DNA of 35,415 bases from Sulfonitrofixus sp039714575 (GCA_039714575.1 JBDLJE010000014.1:1-35415); one strand, 5' to 3'. Shown: positions 16,353-25,344, counted from the stretch's first letter. Numbers and translations: made by a program. The notes: generated from the sequence alone by a model not told the origin.

Positions 16353-16368
16353 TGTTTCATTAGAACCA
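16353..16368. promoter_or_regulatory. parS-like sequence (weak)
   Basis: TGTTTCATTAGAACCA matches the well-known parS consensus TGTTTCACGTGAAACA at 12 of 16 positions, with half-sites TGTTTC and GAACCA. It lies 19 bases after the parB stop, a common parS location. The central four bases differ, so ParB binding is uncertain. Confidence 0.3.
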
Positions 16369-16501
16369 CTCTTTATAATTCTCTTCCAGAAATCTTATAT
16401 TTTTCTCTTACTTTGTCACTTTTTCACCTTGATTGCGTCTATATTTAAACTTAATTTTCATTTTAGCGCTTTAATCATTCATCTTTAACAAAGCCTTTAT
16501 C

Positions 16502-16507
16502 TATACT
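16502..16507 (+). promoter_or_regulatory. Candidate -10 box of the ATP synthase operon
   Basis: TATACT lies 33 bases before the atpF' ATG, with TTTAAC about 18 bases further upstream and periodic T tracts between 16380 and 16490. TAAGAT at 16512-16517 is an alternative. The strong ribosome binding site GGAGGT follows at 16531-16536. Confidence 0.45.
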
Positions 16508-16539
16508 GTTGTAAGATTGCGCAACTTTTAGGAGGTGGT

Positions 16540-16962
16540 ATGTTAGATATAAATCCGTTGCTATTGGGCATCACGATCGTTGTCTTCCTTATCCTTATTG
16601 CCGTTCTAAACAGTTTGCTTTTCAAACCTCTGTTCAATTACATGGAAGAGCGTGACGCAAGTATCAAAAACGATCAAGACAAAGTTGGTAACAACGATGC
16701 CGAGATCGCTGAGTTGACTGCAGAAGCGCAAAGCATTGTAAATGAAGCGAAGTTGGAAGCAGCGGCCATAAGAGAGAAAGTCATTGCTGAAGCAAAAGAA
16801 CTTGCAGACAGCAAAATTGAAGCAAAACGTGCTGAATTAGCGAAAGACAAAGCTGAATTTGAAAAGTCACTAGCGGAAACGCGTGCGTCTTTGAAAAATA
16901 CACTTCTGTCACAAGTGCCTCTTTATAAAGAAGCAGTTAAAGCTAAGTTCAGTCAAATATAA
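16540..16962 (+). CDS. atpF': F1Fo ATP synthase subunit b'
   Basis: Subunit b' pairs with b to form the peripheral stalk holding F1 against Fo. The 140-residue protein has one N-terminal membrane helix (about 8-28) followed by a long charged coiled coil rich in Ala, Glu and Lys (about 35-125), the usual layout. A separate b' and b occurs in Campylobacterota, cyanobacteria and some alphaproteobacteria. It is the first gene of the ATP synthase operon and has a strong GGAGG binding site. Subunits a and c are absent from this locus, as expected for the group. Confidence 0.92.
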   Translation: MLDINPLLLGITIVVFLILIAVLNSLLFKPLFNYMEERDASIKNDQDKVGNNDAEIAELTAEAQSIVNEAKLEAAAIREKVIAEAKELADSKIEAKRAELAKDKAEFEKSLAETRASLKNTLLSQVPLYKEAVKAKFSQI

Positions 16963-16971
16963 GGAAACGAT

Positions 16972-17487
16972 GTGAGTAAAATTCTTTTACCTTTATTGTT
17001 TGTAACGACATCACTGTTTGCCTCTGAGGCAGCAGGCGATGGCGGTACGGACATCTTGGAACGCACATTAAACTTCGCCATCTTTGCAGGTATCATCTGG
17101 TACTTGTTGGCAGAACCGGTGAAAAACTACTTCAGTGGTCGTTCACAGGGCATTGCTGATGAACTGCAAAAGGTGCAAGACAGACTCAAAGAGTCAAAGC
17201 AGGCTAAAGAAGCTGCAGAAGCAAAGGTCGTAGACGCTAATAAACTGGCTGAAGAGATCGTTGCGACTGCATCTAAAGAGGGGAAGGTCTTAAATGAGAA
17301 GATCCTCAAGCAGTGCGATGCAGACTTGGAGAACATGTCAAAGCAAGGTGGCGCCGGTATGGAACTTGAACAACGTAAGATGGTTCGTGATCTTGTAGAT
17401 GAGATCTTGAGCGATGTACTTGTACAAGAGAGTTCTGCGCTTGACAGAGACGCTATGGCGAACATCATAATGAAGAAGGTGGCGTAA
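16972..17487 (+). CDS. atpF: F1Fo ATP synthase subunit b
   Basis: This 171-residue b subunit starts at a GTG at 16972; the overlapping ATG at 16970 runs straight into a stop. AAGGA at the atpF' stop is the binding site. Residues 1-17 (MSKILLPLLFVTTSLFA) look like a cleavable signal peptide, followed by 'LERTLNFAIFAGIIWYLLAEPVKNYF', the real membrane helix, then a coiled-coil stalk. A signal-like extension on b is unlike E. coli but is recalled for Helicobacter-type b. Its stop overlaps the atpH start by one base. Confidence 0.92.
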   Translation: MSKILLPLLFVTTSLFASEAAGDGGTDILERTLNFAIFAGIIWYLLAEPVKNYFSGRSQGIADELQKVQDRLKESKQAKEAAEAKVVDANKLAEEIVATASKEGKVLNEKILKQCDADLENMSKQGGAGMELEQRKMVRDLVDEILSDVLVQESSALDRDAMANIIMKKVA

Positions 17488-18020
17488 TGCAAGAGTTAAT
17501 CGCAAAACGCTATGTCAAATCATTGGGTGAAGCTACCGGTGCTGAGTCATTAGTAAATATCGCAGCGATATTTGATGCAATCACGGCAAGTTTTTCAGAT
17601 GCGAAATTTATCGCTGTCATGGAAAATCCGGAAGTTGCAAATGCAGACAAAGAATCAATTCTACTGGAGGCTGTTAAGTCAGCAAGTAGTGATAAGTTAA
17701 ACAACTTTATCAAGCTTTTGGTAGAAAACGGACGTATCAGTATCATTCCCGCAATGGCTGAAGAGATGCGTAAAGAGATCGCACGTGGTTCTAAGAACTA
17801 CAGCGGTGTTGTTTACAGCAATGAAGATGTGGATGCGAAGACATTGACAGACCTAAGCAGTGGTCTGGGCAAAAAAGTCGACGCGACAGTTGAGTTAACG
17901 TTTATCAAGAGCGACTACGACGGCCTTAAGGTTGAAGTGGCTGATCTTGACATGGAGATCAATTTCTCTAAAACACGTGTTAACGCACAACTTGTAGAAC
18001 ATATCTTAAAAGCAATCTAA
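17487..18020 (+). CDS. atpH: F1Fo ATP synthase subunit delta
   Basis: Delta links the peripheral stalk to the top of the alpha-beta ring. The 177-residue protein begins MQELIAKRYVKSLGEA, a typical delta N terminus ('AKRYAKAL'), with an N-terminal helical bundle and the conserved C-terminal segment 'VELTFIKSDYDGLKVEVADLDMEINFSKTRVNAQLVEHIL'. Length and position between b and alpha fit. It starts by a one-base overlap with atpF, and atpA follows after 16 bases. Confidence 0.92.
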   Translation: MQELIAKRYVKSLGEATGAESLVNIAAIFDAITASFSDAKFIAVMENPEVANADKESILLEAVKSASSDKLNNFIKLLVENGRISIIPAMAEEMRKEIARGSKNYSGVVYSNEDVDAKTLTDLSSGLGKKVDATVELTFIKSDYDGLKVEVADLDMEINFSKTRVNAQLVEHILKAI

Positions 18021-18036
18021 ATAGGAGGCAAATACA

Positions 18037-19554
18037 GTGGTAGCTAAAATTCAAGCTGATGAAATCAGCTCAATCATTAAAGAGCGTATTGACAACTTTG
18101 AACTAAGTGTTGATATTAACGAAACAGGTACAGTTATTTCTTACGCAGACGGCGTTGCACAGGTCTATGGCATGAGCAATGTTATGGCGGGTGAGATGGT
18201 CGAATTCGAAGACGGGACGCAAGGTCTTGTACTTAACCTCGAAGAGGCAAGCGTAGGTGTTGTTCTTCTTGGACGCAGCGAGCAACTTCGTGAAGGTATG
18301 AGCGTTAAGCGTCTAGGTAAACTTTTAAGTGTACCAGTCGGTGACGCGGTTATCGGTCGTGTTGTTAATGCACTTGGAGAGCCGGTTGACGGTAAAGGTC
18401 CTATCGAAGCAACAGAACACCGTTTTGTTGAAGAGAAAGCACCTGGGATCATGGAGCGTAAGTCGGTTCATGAGCCTCTTGCAACTGGTATTAAAGCGAT
18501 TGATGCACTAGTGCCAATCGGTCGTGGTCAACGTGAACTTATTATTGGTGACCGTCAGACTGGTAAGACTACGGTTGCTCTTGACGCTATTATCAACCAA
18601 AAAGGTAACGGTGTTATCTGTGTATACGTTGCTGTTGGTCAAAAAGAGTCTACTGTTGCTCAGGTTGTTCGTCGCCTGGAAGAGCACGGTGCAATGGAGT
18701 ACACGATCGTTGTAACTGCTACTGCAGCAGAAGCGGCAGCACTTCAGTTCCTTGCACCATACACTGGTGTAACAATGGGTGAGTACTTCCGTGACAACGC
18801 GCGTCACGGTCTGATCGTTTATGATGATCTTTCCAAGCATGCGGTTGCATACCGTGAGATGTCTTTGATCCTTCGTCGTCCTCCGGGTCGTGAAGCGTAC
18901 CCGGGTGATGTTTTCTACCTACACTCTCGTCTTCTTGAGCGTGCAGCGAAACTAAATGATGATGAAGGTGCCGGTTCACTAACTGCACTTCCTATTATTG
19001 AGACACTTGCTGGTGACGTTGCGGCATATATCCCGACAAACGTTATCTCTATCACTGATGGTCAGATCTTCCTTGAGACTGACCTTTTCAACTCAGGTAT
19101 CCGCCCGGCGATCAACGTTGGTCTTTCGGTATCTCGTGTTGGTGGTGCAGCACAGATCAAAGCTACTAAACAAGTTGCCGGTACATTGCGTCTTGACCTT
19201 GCTCAGTACCGTGAACTTCAAGCATTTGCTCAGTTCGCATCTGATCTTGACGAGCTTTCTCGTAACCAGCTTGAGCGTGGACAGAGAATGGTAGAGGTTC
19301 TTAAGCAGCCTCAGTTCTCTCCACTTGCAGCAGAGCAGCAGGCACTTATCATCTTCGCAGGTAACGAAGGTTTCCTTGATGACATGCCTCACACATCTGT
19401 TGTTAAATTTGAAGCTGAGCTTTATCCGTTCGTTGAAGCGTCTTACCCACAAATTTTTGAAAACATTAGAAGTGCATCGAAAATTGATGATGAGACAAAC
19501 GCAATGATGAAAAAAGCGCTTGAAGAGTTCAAAGCATCTTTTATCGCTGAATAA
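18037..19554 (+). CDS. atpA: F1Fo ATP synthase subunit alpha
   Basis: Alpha is the non-catalytic nucleotide-binding subunit of F1. The 505-residue protein has the P loop GDRQTGKT (171-178), the 'AVGQKESTVAQVVRRLEEHGAMEYTIVV' region and the signature 'PAINVGLSVSRVGGAAQ'. The start is a GTG at 18037 with a strong AGGAGG at 18023-18028. Its codon use is rich in highly expressed-type codons, as expected for an abundant protein. It sits in the usual delta-alpha-gamma-beta order. Confidence 0.98.
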   Translation: MVAKIQADEISSIIKERIDNFELSVDINETGTVISYADGVAQVYGMSNVMAGEMVEFEDGTQGLVLNLEEASVGVVLLGRSEQLREGMSVKRLGKLLSVPVGDAVIGRVVNALGEPVDGKGPIEATEHRFVEEKAPGIMERKSVHEPLATGIKAIDALVPIGRGQRELIIGDRQTGKTTVALDAIINQKGNGVICVYVAVGQKESTVAQVVRRLEEHGAMEYTIVVTATAAEAAALQFLAPYTGVTMGEYFRDNARHGLIVYDDLSKHAVAYREMSLILRRPPGREAYPGDVFYLHSRLLERAAKLNDDEGAGSLTALPIIETLAGDVAAYIPTNVISITDGQIFLETDLFNSGIRPAINVGLSVSRVGGAAQIKATKQVAGTLRLDLAQYRELQAFAQFASDLDELSRNQLERGQRMVEVLKQPQFSPLAAEQQALIIFAGNEGFLDDMPHTSVVKFEAELYPFVEASYPQIFENIRSASKIDDETNAMMKKALEEFKASFIAE

Positions 19555-19565
19555 GAAGGACCATT

Positions 19566-20456
19566 ATGGCCAACTTGAAAGATATTAAAAGACAGATAGG
19601 AAGTGTAAGTAACACGCAGAAGACGACGCGTGCTATGAAGCTTGTTTCGACTGCTAAGCTACGCCGTGCAGAAGAGCTTGCTCGCCGCTCCCGTCTGTTT
19701 GCTGAAAAAACAAATGCTATGATCCAGGATATTGCATCTCAAATCGAGTGCACTAAAATGGGCGGTATTGAAAACCGTTGTTTCGAACAGGTCGAAACGC
19801 CAAAAATGGTTGATATTATCTTTGTAACAGCGGACAAAGGTCTGTGCGGCGGCTTTAACATTCAAACGTTAAAAGCAGTCAACAAACTGATGAAAGAGTT
19901 CAAAGACGAAAAAGTCAAAGTGCGTCTTCGCGGTGTTGGTAAAAAGGGTGTTGAGTTTTACAAATACAATGAAGTTGAACTGCTTGATGCGGTAACTGAC
20001 CTTAGTTCTGCTCCTGACATGGGACGCGCTGCTGAGTTTATTACAACATCGATCAATGACTTTAAAGACGGTAAGACTGATGGTGTTTACATTATCCACA
20101 ACGGATATAAAAACATGATCACTCAAGAGTTACACGTTGATCGTGTTCTTCCTGTAGATACAACTGCATATGATTGCAGTGAAGAGACAACTAAGTCTCT
20201 ACTTGAGATCGAAGCGGAAGATAGTGAAAAGATGTTGGACTCTCTTCTTACGAAGTATGTTGAGTATAACATGTATTATGCGTTGATCGATTCTGTCGCT
20301 GCTGAGCACTCTGCTCGTATGCAAGCGATGGATGCGGCAACAACCAATGCAAAAGAGATGGTTAAGACGCTTAATGTTAAGTATAACAAAGCGCGTCAAG
20401 AAGCAATTACAACGGAACTGATTGAGATTATCAGTGGCGTTGAGTCAATGAAATAA
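19566..20456 (+). CDS. atpG: F1Fo ATP synthase subunit gamma
   Basis: Gamma is the central rotating shaft of F1. The 296-residue protein starts 'MANLKDIKRQIGSVSNTQKTTRAMKLVSTAKLRRAEE', the conserved N-terminal coil, and ends 'NVKYNKARQEAITTELIEIISGVESMK', the C-terminal coil that inserts into the alpha-beta ring. 'IFVTADKGLCGGFN' in the middle is also diagnostic. It starts 11 bases after atpA, and its stop overlaps an ATG in front of atpD. Confidence 0.97.
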   Translation: MANLKDIKRQIGSVSNTQKTTRAMKLVSTAKLRRAEELARRSRLFAEKTNAMIQDIASQIECTKMGGIENRCFEQVETPKMVDIIFVTADKGLCGGFNIQTLKAVNKLMKEFKDEKVKVRLRGVGKKGVEFYKYNEVELLDAVTDLSSAPDMGRAAEFITTSINDFKDGKTDGVYIIHNGYKNMITQELHVDRVLPVDTTAYDCSEETTKSLLEIEAEDSEKMLDSLLTKYVEYNMYYALIDSVAAEHSARMQAMDAATTNAKEMVKTLNVKYNKARQEAITTELIEIISGVESMK

Positions 20457-20467
20457 TGGAGGAAACA

Positions 20468-21862
20468 ATGGTTGGTAAAATAGTCCAAGTAATGGGTCCA
20501 GTTGTTGATGTTGAATTCGAAGGAAAACTTCCTGCGATCAATGAAGCAATTGATGTTAAAGGTGGAGTCGGCGAAAGCACATTCCGTCTTGTTCTTGAAG
20601 TAGCTGCTCACATCGGTGGTGGTCGTGTTCGTACGATCGCTATGGATATGAGTGAAGGTCTTGTTCGTGGTCAGGAAGCAGTCGCAACTGGTGCTCCTAT
20701 CAGCGTTCCTGTTGGAGACAAAGTCCTAGGACGTATCTTCAACGTAATCGGTGAGACGATCGATGGTGGTGATCAGGTGACTGATACAGAAACATGGTCT
20801 ATTCACCGTGATCCTCCTCCATTCATCGACCAGTCTACTAAGACTGAGATGTTTGAGACAGGTATCAAAGTTGTTGACCTTCTAGCACCATATTCAAAAG
20901 GTGGTAAGGTTGGTCTATTCGGCGGTGCGGGTGTTGGTAAAACAGTTATCATCATGGAGCTTATTCACAATGTTGCACACGGTCATGAAGGTCTTTCTGT
21001 CTTCGCCGGTGTTGGTGAAAGAACTCGTGAAGGTAATGACCTTTACTACGAGATGAAAGACTCTAACGTACTGGACAAAGTTGCACTGTGCTACGGTCAA
21101 ATGTCTGAGCCTCCGGGAGCACGTAACCGTATCGCGCTTACCGGTCTTACAATGGCTGAGTATTTCCGTGATGAGAAGGGCCTTGACGTACTTATGTTCG
21201 TTGACAACATCTTCCGTTTCGCACAGTCAGGTTCTGAGATGTCTGCACTTCTTGGCCGTATCCCTTCAGCAGTTGGTTACCAGCCGACACTTGCTCGTGA
21301 AATGGGTGCACTGCAAGATCGTATTACATCAACGACTAACGGTTCGATTACTTCTGTTCAAGCAGTATATGTTCCTGCGGATGACTTGACGGATCCGGCT
21401 CCGGCTTCTGTTTTTGCTCACCTTGATGCAACAACAGTACTTAACCGTAAGATCGCTGAAAAGGGTATCTACCCGGCAGTTGATCCACTTGACTCAACAT
21501 CTCGTCTTCTTGATCCAGCGATCATCGGCGAAGAGCACTATTCAGTTGCTCGCGGTGTTCAGCAGACTCTACAGAAGTATAAAGACCTTCAAGATATCAT
21601 TGCGATTCTTGGTATGGATGAGCTTTCTGAAGATGACAAAGCGGTTGTTGAACGTGCTCGTAAGATCGAGAAGTTCCTTTCACAGCCATTCTTCGTTGCT
21701 GAAGTATTTACAGGTTCTCCTGGTAAATATGTCAGCCTTGAAGACACAATCAAAGGTTTCAAAGGAATCCTTGAGGGTGAATATGACCACATGCCGGAAT
21801 CTGCATTCTACATGGTCGGTGATATGAAAGAGGCTATCGCTAAAGCCGAGAAATCTAAATAG
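20468..21862 (+). CDS. atpD: F1Fo ATP synthase subunit beta
   Basis: Beta carries the catalytic nucleotide sites. The start is placed at the ATG at 20468 (464 residues, MVGKIVQVMGPVVDVEF) because GGAGG at 20458-20462 is 5 bases upstream; an in-frame ATG at 20456 would add four residues (MEET) and overlap atpG, and cannot be excluded. The P loop GGAGVGKT (152-159), VFAGVGERTREGNDLY, 'MSEPPGARNRIALTGLTMAEYFR', and ALLGRIPSAVGYQP are all intact. A small hairpin AGTAG-CTTGG-CTACT follows the stop, before atpC. Confidence 0.97.
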   Translation: MVGKIVQVMGPVVDVEFEGKLPAINEAIDVKGGVGESTFRLVLEVAAHIGGGRVRTIAMDMSEGLVRGQEAVATGAPISVPVGDKVLGRIFNVIGETIDGGDQVTDTETWSIHRDPPPFIDQSTKTEMFETGIKVVDLLAPYSKGGKVGLFGGAGVGKTVIIMELIHNVAHGHEGLSVFAGVGERTREGNDLYYEMKDSNVLDKVALCYGQMSEPPGARNRIALTGLTMAEYFRDEKGLDVLMFVDNIFRFAQSGSEMSALLGRIPSAVGYQPTLAREMGALQDRITSTTNGSITSVQAVYVPADDLTDPAPASVFAHLDATTVLNRKIAEKGIYPAVDPLDSTSRLLDPAIIGEEHYSVARGVQQTLQKYKDLQDIIAILGMDELSEDDKAVVERARKIEKFLSQPFFVAEVFTGSPGKYVSLEDTIKGFKGILEGEYDHMPESAFYMVGDMKEAIAKAEKSK

Positions 21863-21895
21863 TAGCTTGGCTACTCTTTAAAACAAAGGCTAACT

Positions 21896-22288
21896 ATGGA
21901 AACTCTTAATTTAGAAATTGTAACGCCGAGCGGCTTGATCTTTAACGGTCAAGCTGTAGAGGTTACTTTACCTGGTGAAGAGGGAGAATTTGGTGTTCTT
22001 CCTCATCACGCTTCTCTGACGACACTGCTTAAAGCGGGTGTTGTTGACATTGAGAAAGAGGACAAAAGTGTTGAATCTATCGTCGTTAACTGGGGCGTTG
22101 TCCAAGTTGATGAAGAGAAAGTTGTTGTACTGGTTGACGGTGCAGTAGCTATCCGTGGTGAGAGTGAAAGTGAAATCGCTAAAGCTCTTGAATCTGCGAA
22201 GACTCTTCTTTCTGACGTCTCTGACTCTAACCTTGCTATCGCTTCTGTATCTGCAAAGATCGAATCGGCAGCCCATAAGCTAGTATAG
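21896..22288 (+). CDS. atpC: F1Fo ATP synthase subunit epsilon
   Basis: Epsilon sits with gamma in the central stalk and can inhibit ATP hydrolysis. The 130-residue protein begins METLNLEIVTPSGLIFNGQA and has the conserved 'VEVTLPGEEGEFGVLPHHASLTTLLKAGVV' beta-sandwich segment, followed by a C-terminal helical part. Length is typical. It is the last gene of the ATP synthase set; tolQ begins only 4 bases later, so the energy-transducing TolQR genes may share the transcript. Confidence 0.95.
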   Translation: METLNLEIVTPSGLIFNGQAVEVTLPGEEGEFGVLPHHASLTTLLKAGVVDIEKEDKSVESIVVNWGVVQVDEEKVVVLVDGAVAIRGESESEIAKALESAKTLLSDVSDSNLAIASVSAKIESAAHKLV

Positions 22289-22292
22289 GCTT

Positions 22293-22862
22293 ATGGAAAA
22301 TTTCAGCGACTTTCTCTCCCAAAGTCACAGTGTCACCCTCGCGGTGCTGGCACTGCTCTCTCTTTACTTTATTGCGACCAACTGGATCTTTTTCTATCGA
22401 CTTCTATCTATTAACAGCTGGATCTCTCGTGAGACACAATCGTTAGAGCAGCTTTTGATGGGTGCGGACAGTGTGATGGGAAATGCATACTTGCACAAGT
22501 TTTTGAGCTCAAGCTCAAAGCTCAGTCGTGAGATCTTTGATCTTGGTATGTTCGCAGCAACGAAAGAGTCGACAAAAGGTCTCTCTGTTTTGTCCATTGT
22601 TGCATCAACAACACCGTTTATCGGTCTTTTTGGAACAGTCGTCTCTATCCTTGACACCTTTGACAATATCGGTGGTGCCGGCGGGATGAATATGATCGCA
22701 GCAGGTGTCTCTGATGCGCTTATTGCAACGGCCGGCGGTATTTTTGTTGCGATTTTCGCGTACACGTACCACCAGATACTGAAGCGCCGTGCATTTGAGC
22801 TTAACTCTATTATCCGCATGCAGCGCGATGCTGTCCTTGCAAGACTGGCTGAAGAGAACTGA
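22293..22862 (+). CDS. tolQ: MotA/TolQ/ExbB family proton channel protein
   Basis: With TolR it forms an inner-membrane proton-driven motor that energises TolA. The 189-residue protein has membrane helices at about 14-34, 104-128 and 140-165, and the conserved 'LSVLSIVASTTPFIGLFGTVVSILDTF' segment plus 'ISDAL'-type 'VSDALIATAGGIFVAIFAY', which contain the channel Thr and Pro residues. ExbB and TolQ are hard to tell apart by sequence; TolQ is chosen because tolR, a TolA/TonB-like gene, tolB, pal and cpoB follow. It overlaps the next gene by one base (TGATG). Confidence 0.9.
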   Translation: MENFSDFLSQSHSVTLAVLALLSLYFIATNWIFFYRLLSINSWISRETQSLEQLLMGADSVMGNAYLHKFLSSSSKLSREIFDLGMFAATKESTKGLSVLSIVASTTPFIGLFGTVVSILDTFDNIGGAGGMNMIAAGVSDALIATAGGIFVAIFAYTYHQILKRRAFELNSIIRMQRDAVLARLAEEN

Positions 22863-23257
22863 TGACAGAATTTGAGTGGGACGAGTCACCGGAACTTAAC
22901 ATCACGCCCCTTGTGGATGTCATGCTGGTTCTTTTGGCTATTCTCATGGTCATCGCGCCGACGGTCATCTATGAAGAGATGATCAAACTGCCGCAAGGTT
23001 CTGCTACAAAACAGATCGAACAAAAAGCGCCTGTCCATATCACCGTTGATGAAAAAGGCAAAGTCGTTGTGAATAAAGAGAATTTTGACCTGCAAGGTTT
23101 TGCAGATAACTTTTATCTCTATTCCCAAAAACTTGACAAAGAGGCGACCGTGCTTATCAGTGCAGACAGATCACTCGACTACGGTCTTGTTATGTCGATA
23201 CTCGGTGCAGTAAAACAGGCAGGATTTACCGAAGTATCACTTGCGACTAACGGTTAA
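22862..23257 (+). CDS. tolR: TolR/ExbD family proton channel protein
   Basis: This 131-residue protein has one N-terminal membrane helix in 'LNITPLVDVMLVLLAILMVIAPTV', which contains the essential proton-carrying Asp of the 'PLVDVMLVLL' motif, and a periplasmic domain of about 90 residues ending 'VMSILGAVKQAGFTEVSLAT'. It partners with the upstream TolQ/ExbB protein. Translation is coupled by a one-base overlap. Assignment as TolR over ExbD rests on the following tolB-pal genes. Confidence 0.9.
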   Translation: MTEFEWDESPELNITPLVDVMLVLLAILMVIAPTVIYEEMIKLPQGSATKQIEQKAPVHITVDEKGKVVVNKENFDLQGFADNFYLYSQKLDKEATVLISADRSLDYGLVMSILGAVKQAGFTEVSLATNG

Positions 23258-23297
23258 TTCCAACACGTTATACTTTTAAAAACAGGCAGGACAGGTA

Positions 23298-24086
23298 ATG
23301 GTACAAAGCAGTCGTGACGATCGCTACTTTTACATCAGCGGCCTTATTTCATTAACTCTTTTTTCTGCCGTCATTCTTCTTTTTACACTTGTCGTCTTGC
23401 ATAAAAGCTCAATTGATACATTCGCCATGCAAGAAGATAACTATATCTCCGTCTCAATTGATATGGATCTTGTTGTCCCTACTCTAAACGAGGCAAGACC
23501 TGACCCTAAGCCAACGCCAAAACAAGAGATCATTCCGGAACCTGAGCCTGAACCGGCTGTTGAAGAGATAGAGAGTACGCCTGATCCTGTCAATACCGAT
23601 GTCTCATCTCTGTTTGACGATGTCTGGACCCAGAGTGCTGACACCAAAGTTGAAAAGAAAGAGGAGAAGGTCGACACCAAACGTCTTGCCGCTATTGAAA
23701 AACGTATTAAGACCAAAGAGACCAAGCAGTCGCAAAAAGCGAGTGACAAGATCAAGACATTAGAGCTGGTCAAGCCTTCTATCGAAGTGGTTGGTGCTTC
23801 GGTTTCGACAGCACCGGAGGTAAACAAGTATTTGGCTAAAATACACGCATTAGTCAAAAGCAAGTTCTACCCACCGGCCAGCAGTGAAGGCGAGAGTGCA
23901 AAAGTGCGGGTAAACATTGACGCCAATGGAAATGTCACAAACTACAGGGTTTTAGTCTATTCAGGCGTTAACATCTTCAATGAAGAGGTTGATCGACTGA
24001 AAAGTCGACTGCAGAGAATGACATTTCCAAAAAATCCAGACGGGAAGTCGATCTCTCTGGAAATTATATTAACAGTTGAGGATTAA
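23298..24086 (+). CDS. TolA/TonB-like periplasm-spanning energy transducer
   Basis: The 262-residue protein has one N-terminal membrane helix (about 13-35), a Pro/Glu-rich stretch (about 65-95), a charged Lys/Glu segment that is probably helical (about 110-160), and a C-terminal TonB-type domain (about 180-262) with 'YLAKIHALVKSKFYPPASSEGESAKVRVNIDANG'. It should transmit the TolQR motor force across the periplasm to the outer membrane. Its place between tolR and tolB makes it the functional TolA, although the C-terminal fold is TonB-like. It follows tolR by 40 bases. Confidence 0.85.
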   Translation: MVQSSRDDRYFYISGLISLTLFSAVILLFTLVVLHKSSIDTFAMQEDNYISVSIDMDLVVPTLNEARPDPKPTPKQEIIPEPEPEPAVEEIESTPDPVNTDVSSLFDDVWTQSADTKVEKKEEKVDTKRLAAIEKRIKTKETKQSQKASDKIKTLELVKPSIEVVGASVSTAPEVNKYLAKIHALVKSKFYPPASSEGESAKVRVNIDANGNVTNYRVLVYSGVNIFNEEVDRLKSRLQRMTFPKNPDGKSISLEIILTVED

Positions 24087-24088
24087 AT

Positions 24089-25336
24089 ATGCGTATTATT
24101 TTTGGAGTACTTTTTTCAGCACTTCTATTATGGGGTTCTGATGCTACTATCGAAGTCAGAAAGAGTGTTGACGCACTTCCGTCTATAGCGGTTGAAGATG
24201 GGTCCAGTGACTATCAAGACGGCCTGAGCAAACGATTTTTCCGTGTTTTGGTCAGTGACTTGAATGTATTGAGTATCTTCAATGTCGACCGCGACTACGT
24301 CAGAGCCGGCTTCAGTGATGAAAATGTTGCCGACGAGCATAAAGAGATCGATTATGTGGTCCGTTACCAGCTGGTGGATGACAACGGTGTTATGGTCGTT
24401 AATGTCAACCTGATCAACAGTGACAAAGTGATGCATACACTCAATTACCGCATTAAAAACCCGAAACAGTATGTTTTTCTAGTCCACACTATTGCTGCTG
24501 CGATCAATGACTTTATGGGAGCCGATCCGGTTGACTGGATGAAGGAAAAAGTGATCATCGCCCGTACAACCGGACCGGGTACCTCTGAGATCCTGATCAC
24601 TGATTATACTTTGAGTTATCAATTCTCGATCAAACGCAGCGGTTTGAACGTCTTTCCCAAGTGGGCTGACAGAGAGAAAAGATATTTCTACTATACAAAT
24701 TTAAGCAAGGGAACACCTGAACTTCGAAAACACGGTATTTATGATCAGAGTGATGTACTGGTCTTAACATCTGACGGTATGCTGGTCTGTTCTGATGTTA
24801 GTGAAGACGGTCAAAAGCTGCTGCTCTCTATGGCACCCGAAGGTCAGCCCGATGTATATGAGTATGATGTGGCTTCAAAGCAGATCAAAAAGGTCACGAA
24901 GTACAGCGGTATTGATGTAAACGCTCAGTATATGGCTGATGGACATATCGCCTTTGTCTCAAACCGTCTTGGGTATCCGAACATCTTCTCTAAAAAGAGC
25001 ACGTCACAGGCGACAGAGCAGATGGTCTATGTAGGTAAAAGCAACTCGGCCTGTACGGCACACGGAAATTACATCATCTATAAAGCACGTGAAAGCTCCA
25101 ATGCGTTTTCAAAAAACACGTTCAACCTGCACCTGATCTCGACAAAGACAGACTTTATCCGTCGTCTTACCGTGACCGGAATCAACGAACACCCTCTATT
25201 TTCTAGCGATGGCGGTACGGTTCTGTTTGTTAAAAAATACAAAAACCAGAGCTCTATCGGTGTTATTCGTCTGAATCAAAACAAAAACTATCTCTTCCCG
25301 CTCAAAGGCGGTGCTATCCAGTCGATCGACTGGTAG
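24089..25336 (+). CDS. tolB: Tol-Pal system translocation protein TolB
   Basis: TolB is a periplasmic beta-propeller that binds Pal and TolA during outer-membrane constriction. The 415-residue protein has a signal peptide (about 1-16, MRIIFGVLFSALLLWG), an N-terminal alpha/beta domain ('FRVLVSDLNVLSIFNV') and a C-terminal propeller with repeated 'SxDGxxLLxS' and 'YxVNRLGYPNIF'-like blades such as 'VSEDGQKLLLSMAPEGQPDVYEYD' and 'HIAFVSNRLGYPNIFSK'. It starts 2 bases after the TonB-like gene. A gap with its own promoter candidate separates it from pal. Confidence 0.93.
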   Translation: MRIIFGVLFSALLLWGSDATIEVRKSVDALPSIAVEDGSSDYQDGLSKRFFRVLVSDLNVLSIFNVDRDYVRAGFSDENVADEHKEIDYVVRYQLVDDNGVMVVNVNLINSDKVMHTLNYRIKNPKQYVFLVHTIAAAINDFMGADPVDWMKEKVIIARTTGPGTSEILITDYTLSYQFSIKRSGLNVFPKWADREKRYFYYTNLSKGTPELRKHGIYDQSDVLVLTSDGMLVCSDVSEDGQKLLLSMAPEGQPDVYEYDVASKQIKKVTKYSGIDVNAQYMADGHIAFVSNRLGYPNIFSKKSTSQATEQMVYVGKSNSACTAHGNYIIYKARESSNAFSKNTFNLHLISTKTDFIRRLTVTGINEHPLFSSDGGTVLFVKKYKNQSSIGVIRLNQNKNYLFPLKGGAIQSIDW

Positions 25337-25344
25337 TTCGTGCT

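Noticed and set aside
19780..19798. Perfect 7-5-7 inverted repeat GTTTCGA-N5-TCGAAAC inside atpG
   Set aside because: Repeats of this size are expected about twice by chance in 35 kb, and the bases encode conserved-frame protein; no regulatory context.
21857..21871. AGTAG-CTTGG-CTACT stem between atpD and atpC as a terminator
   Set aside because: Only 5 pairs, includes the stop codon, and atpC must be transcribed with the operon.
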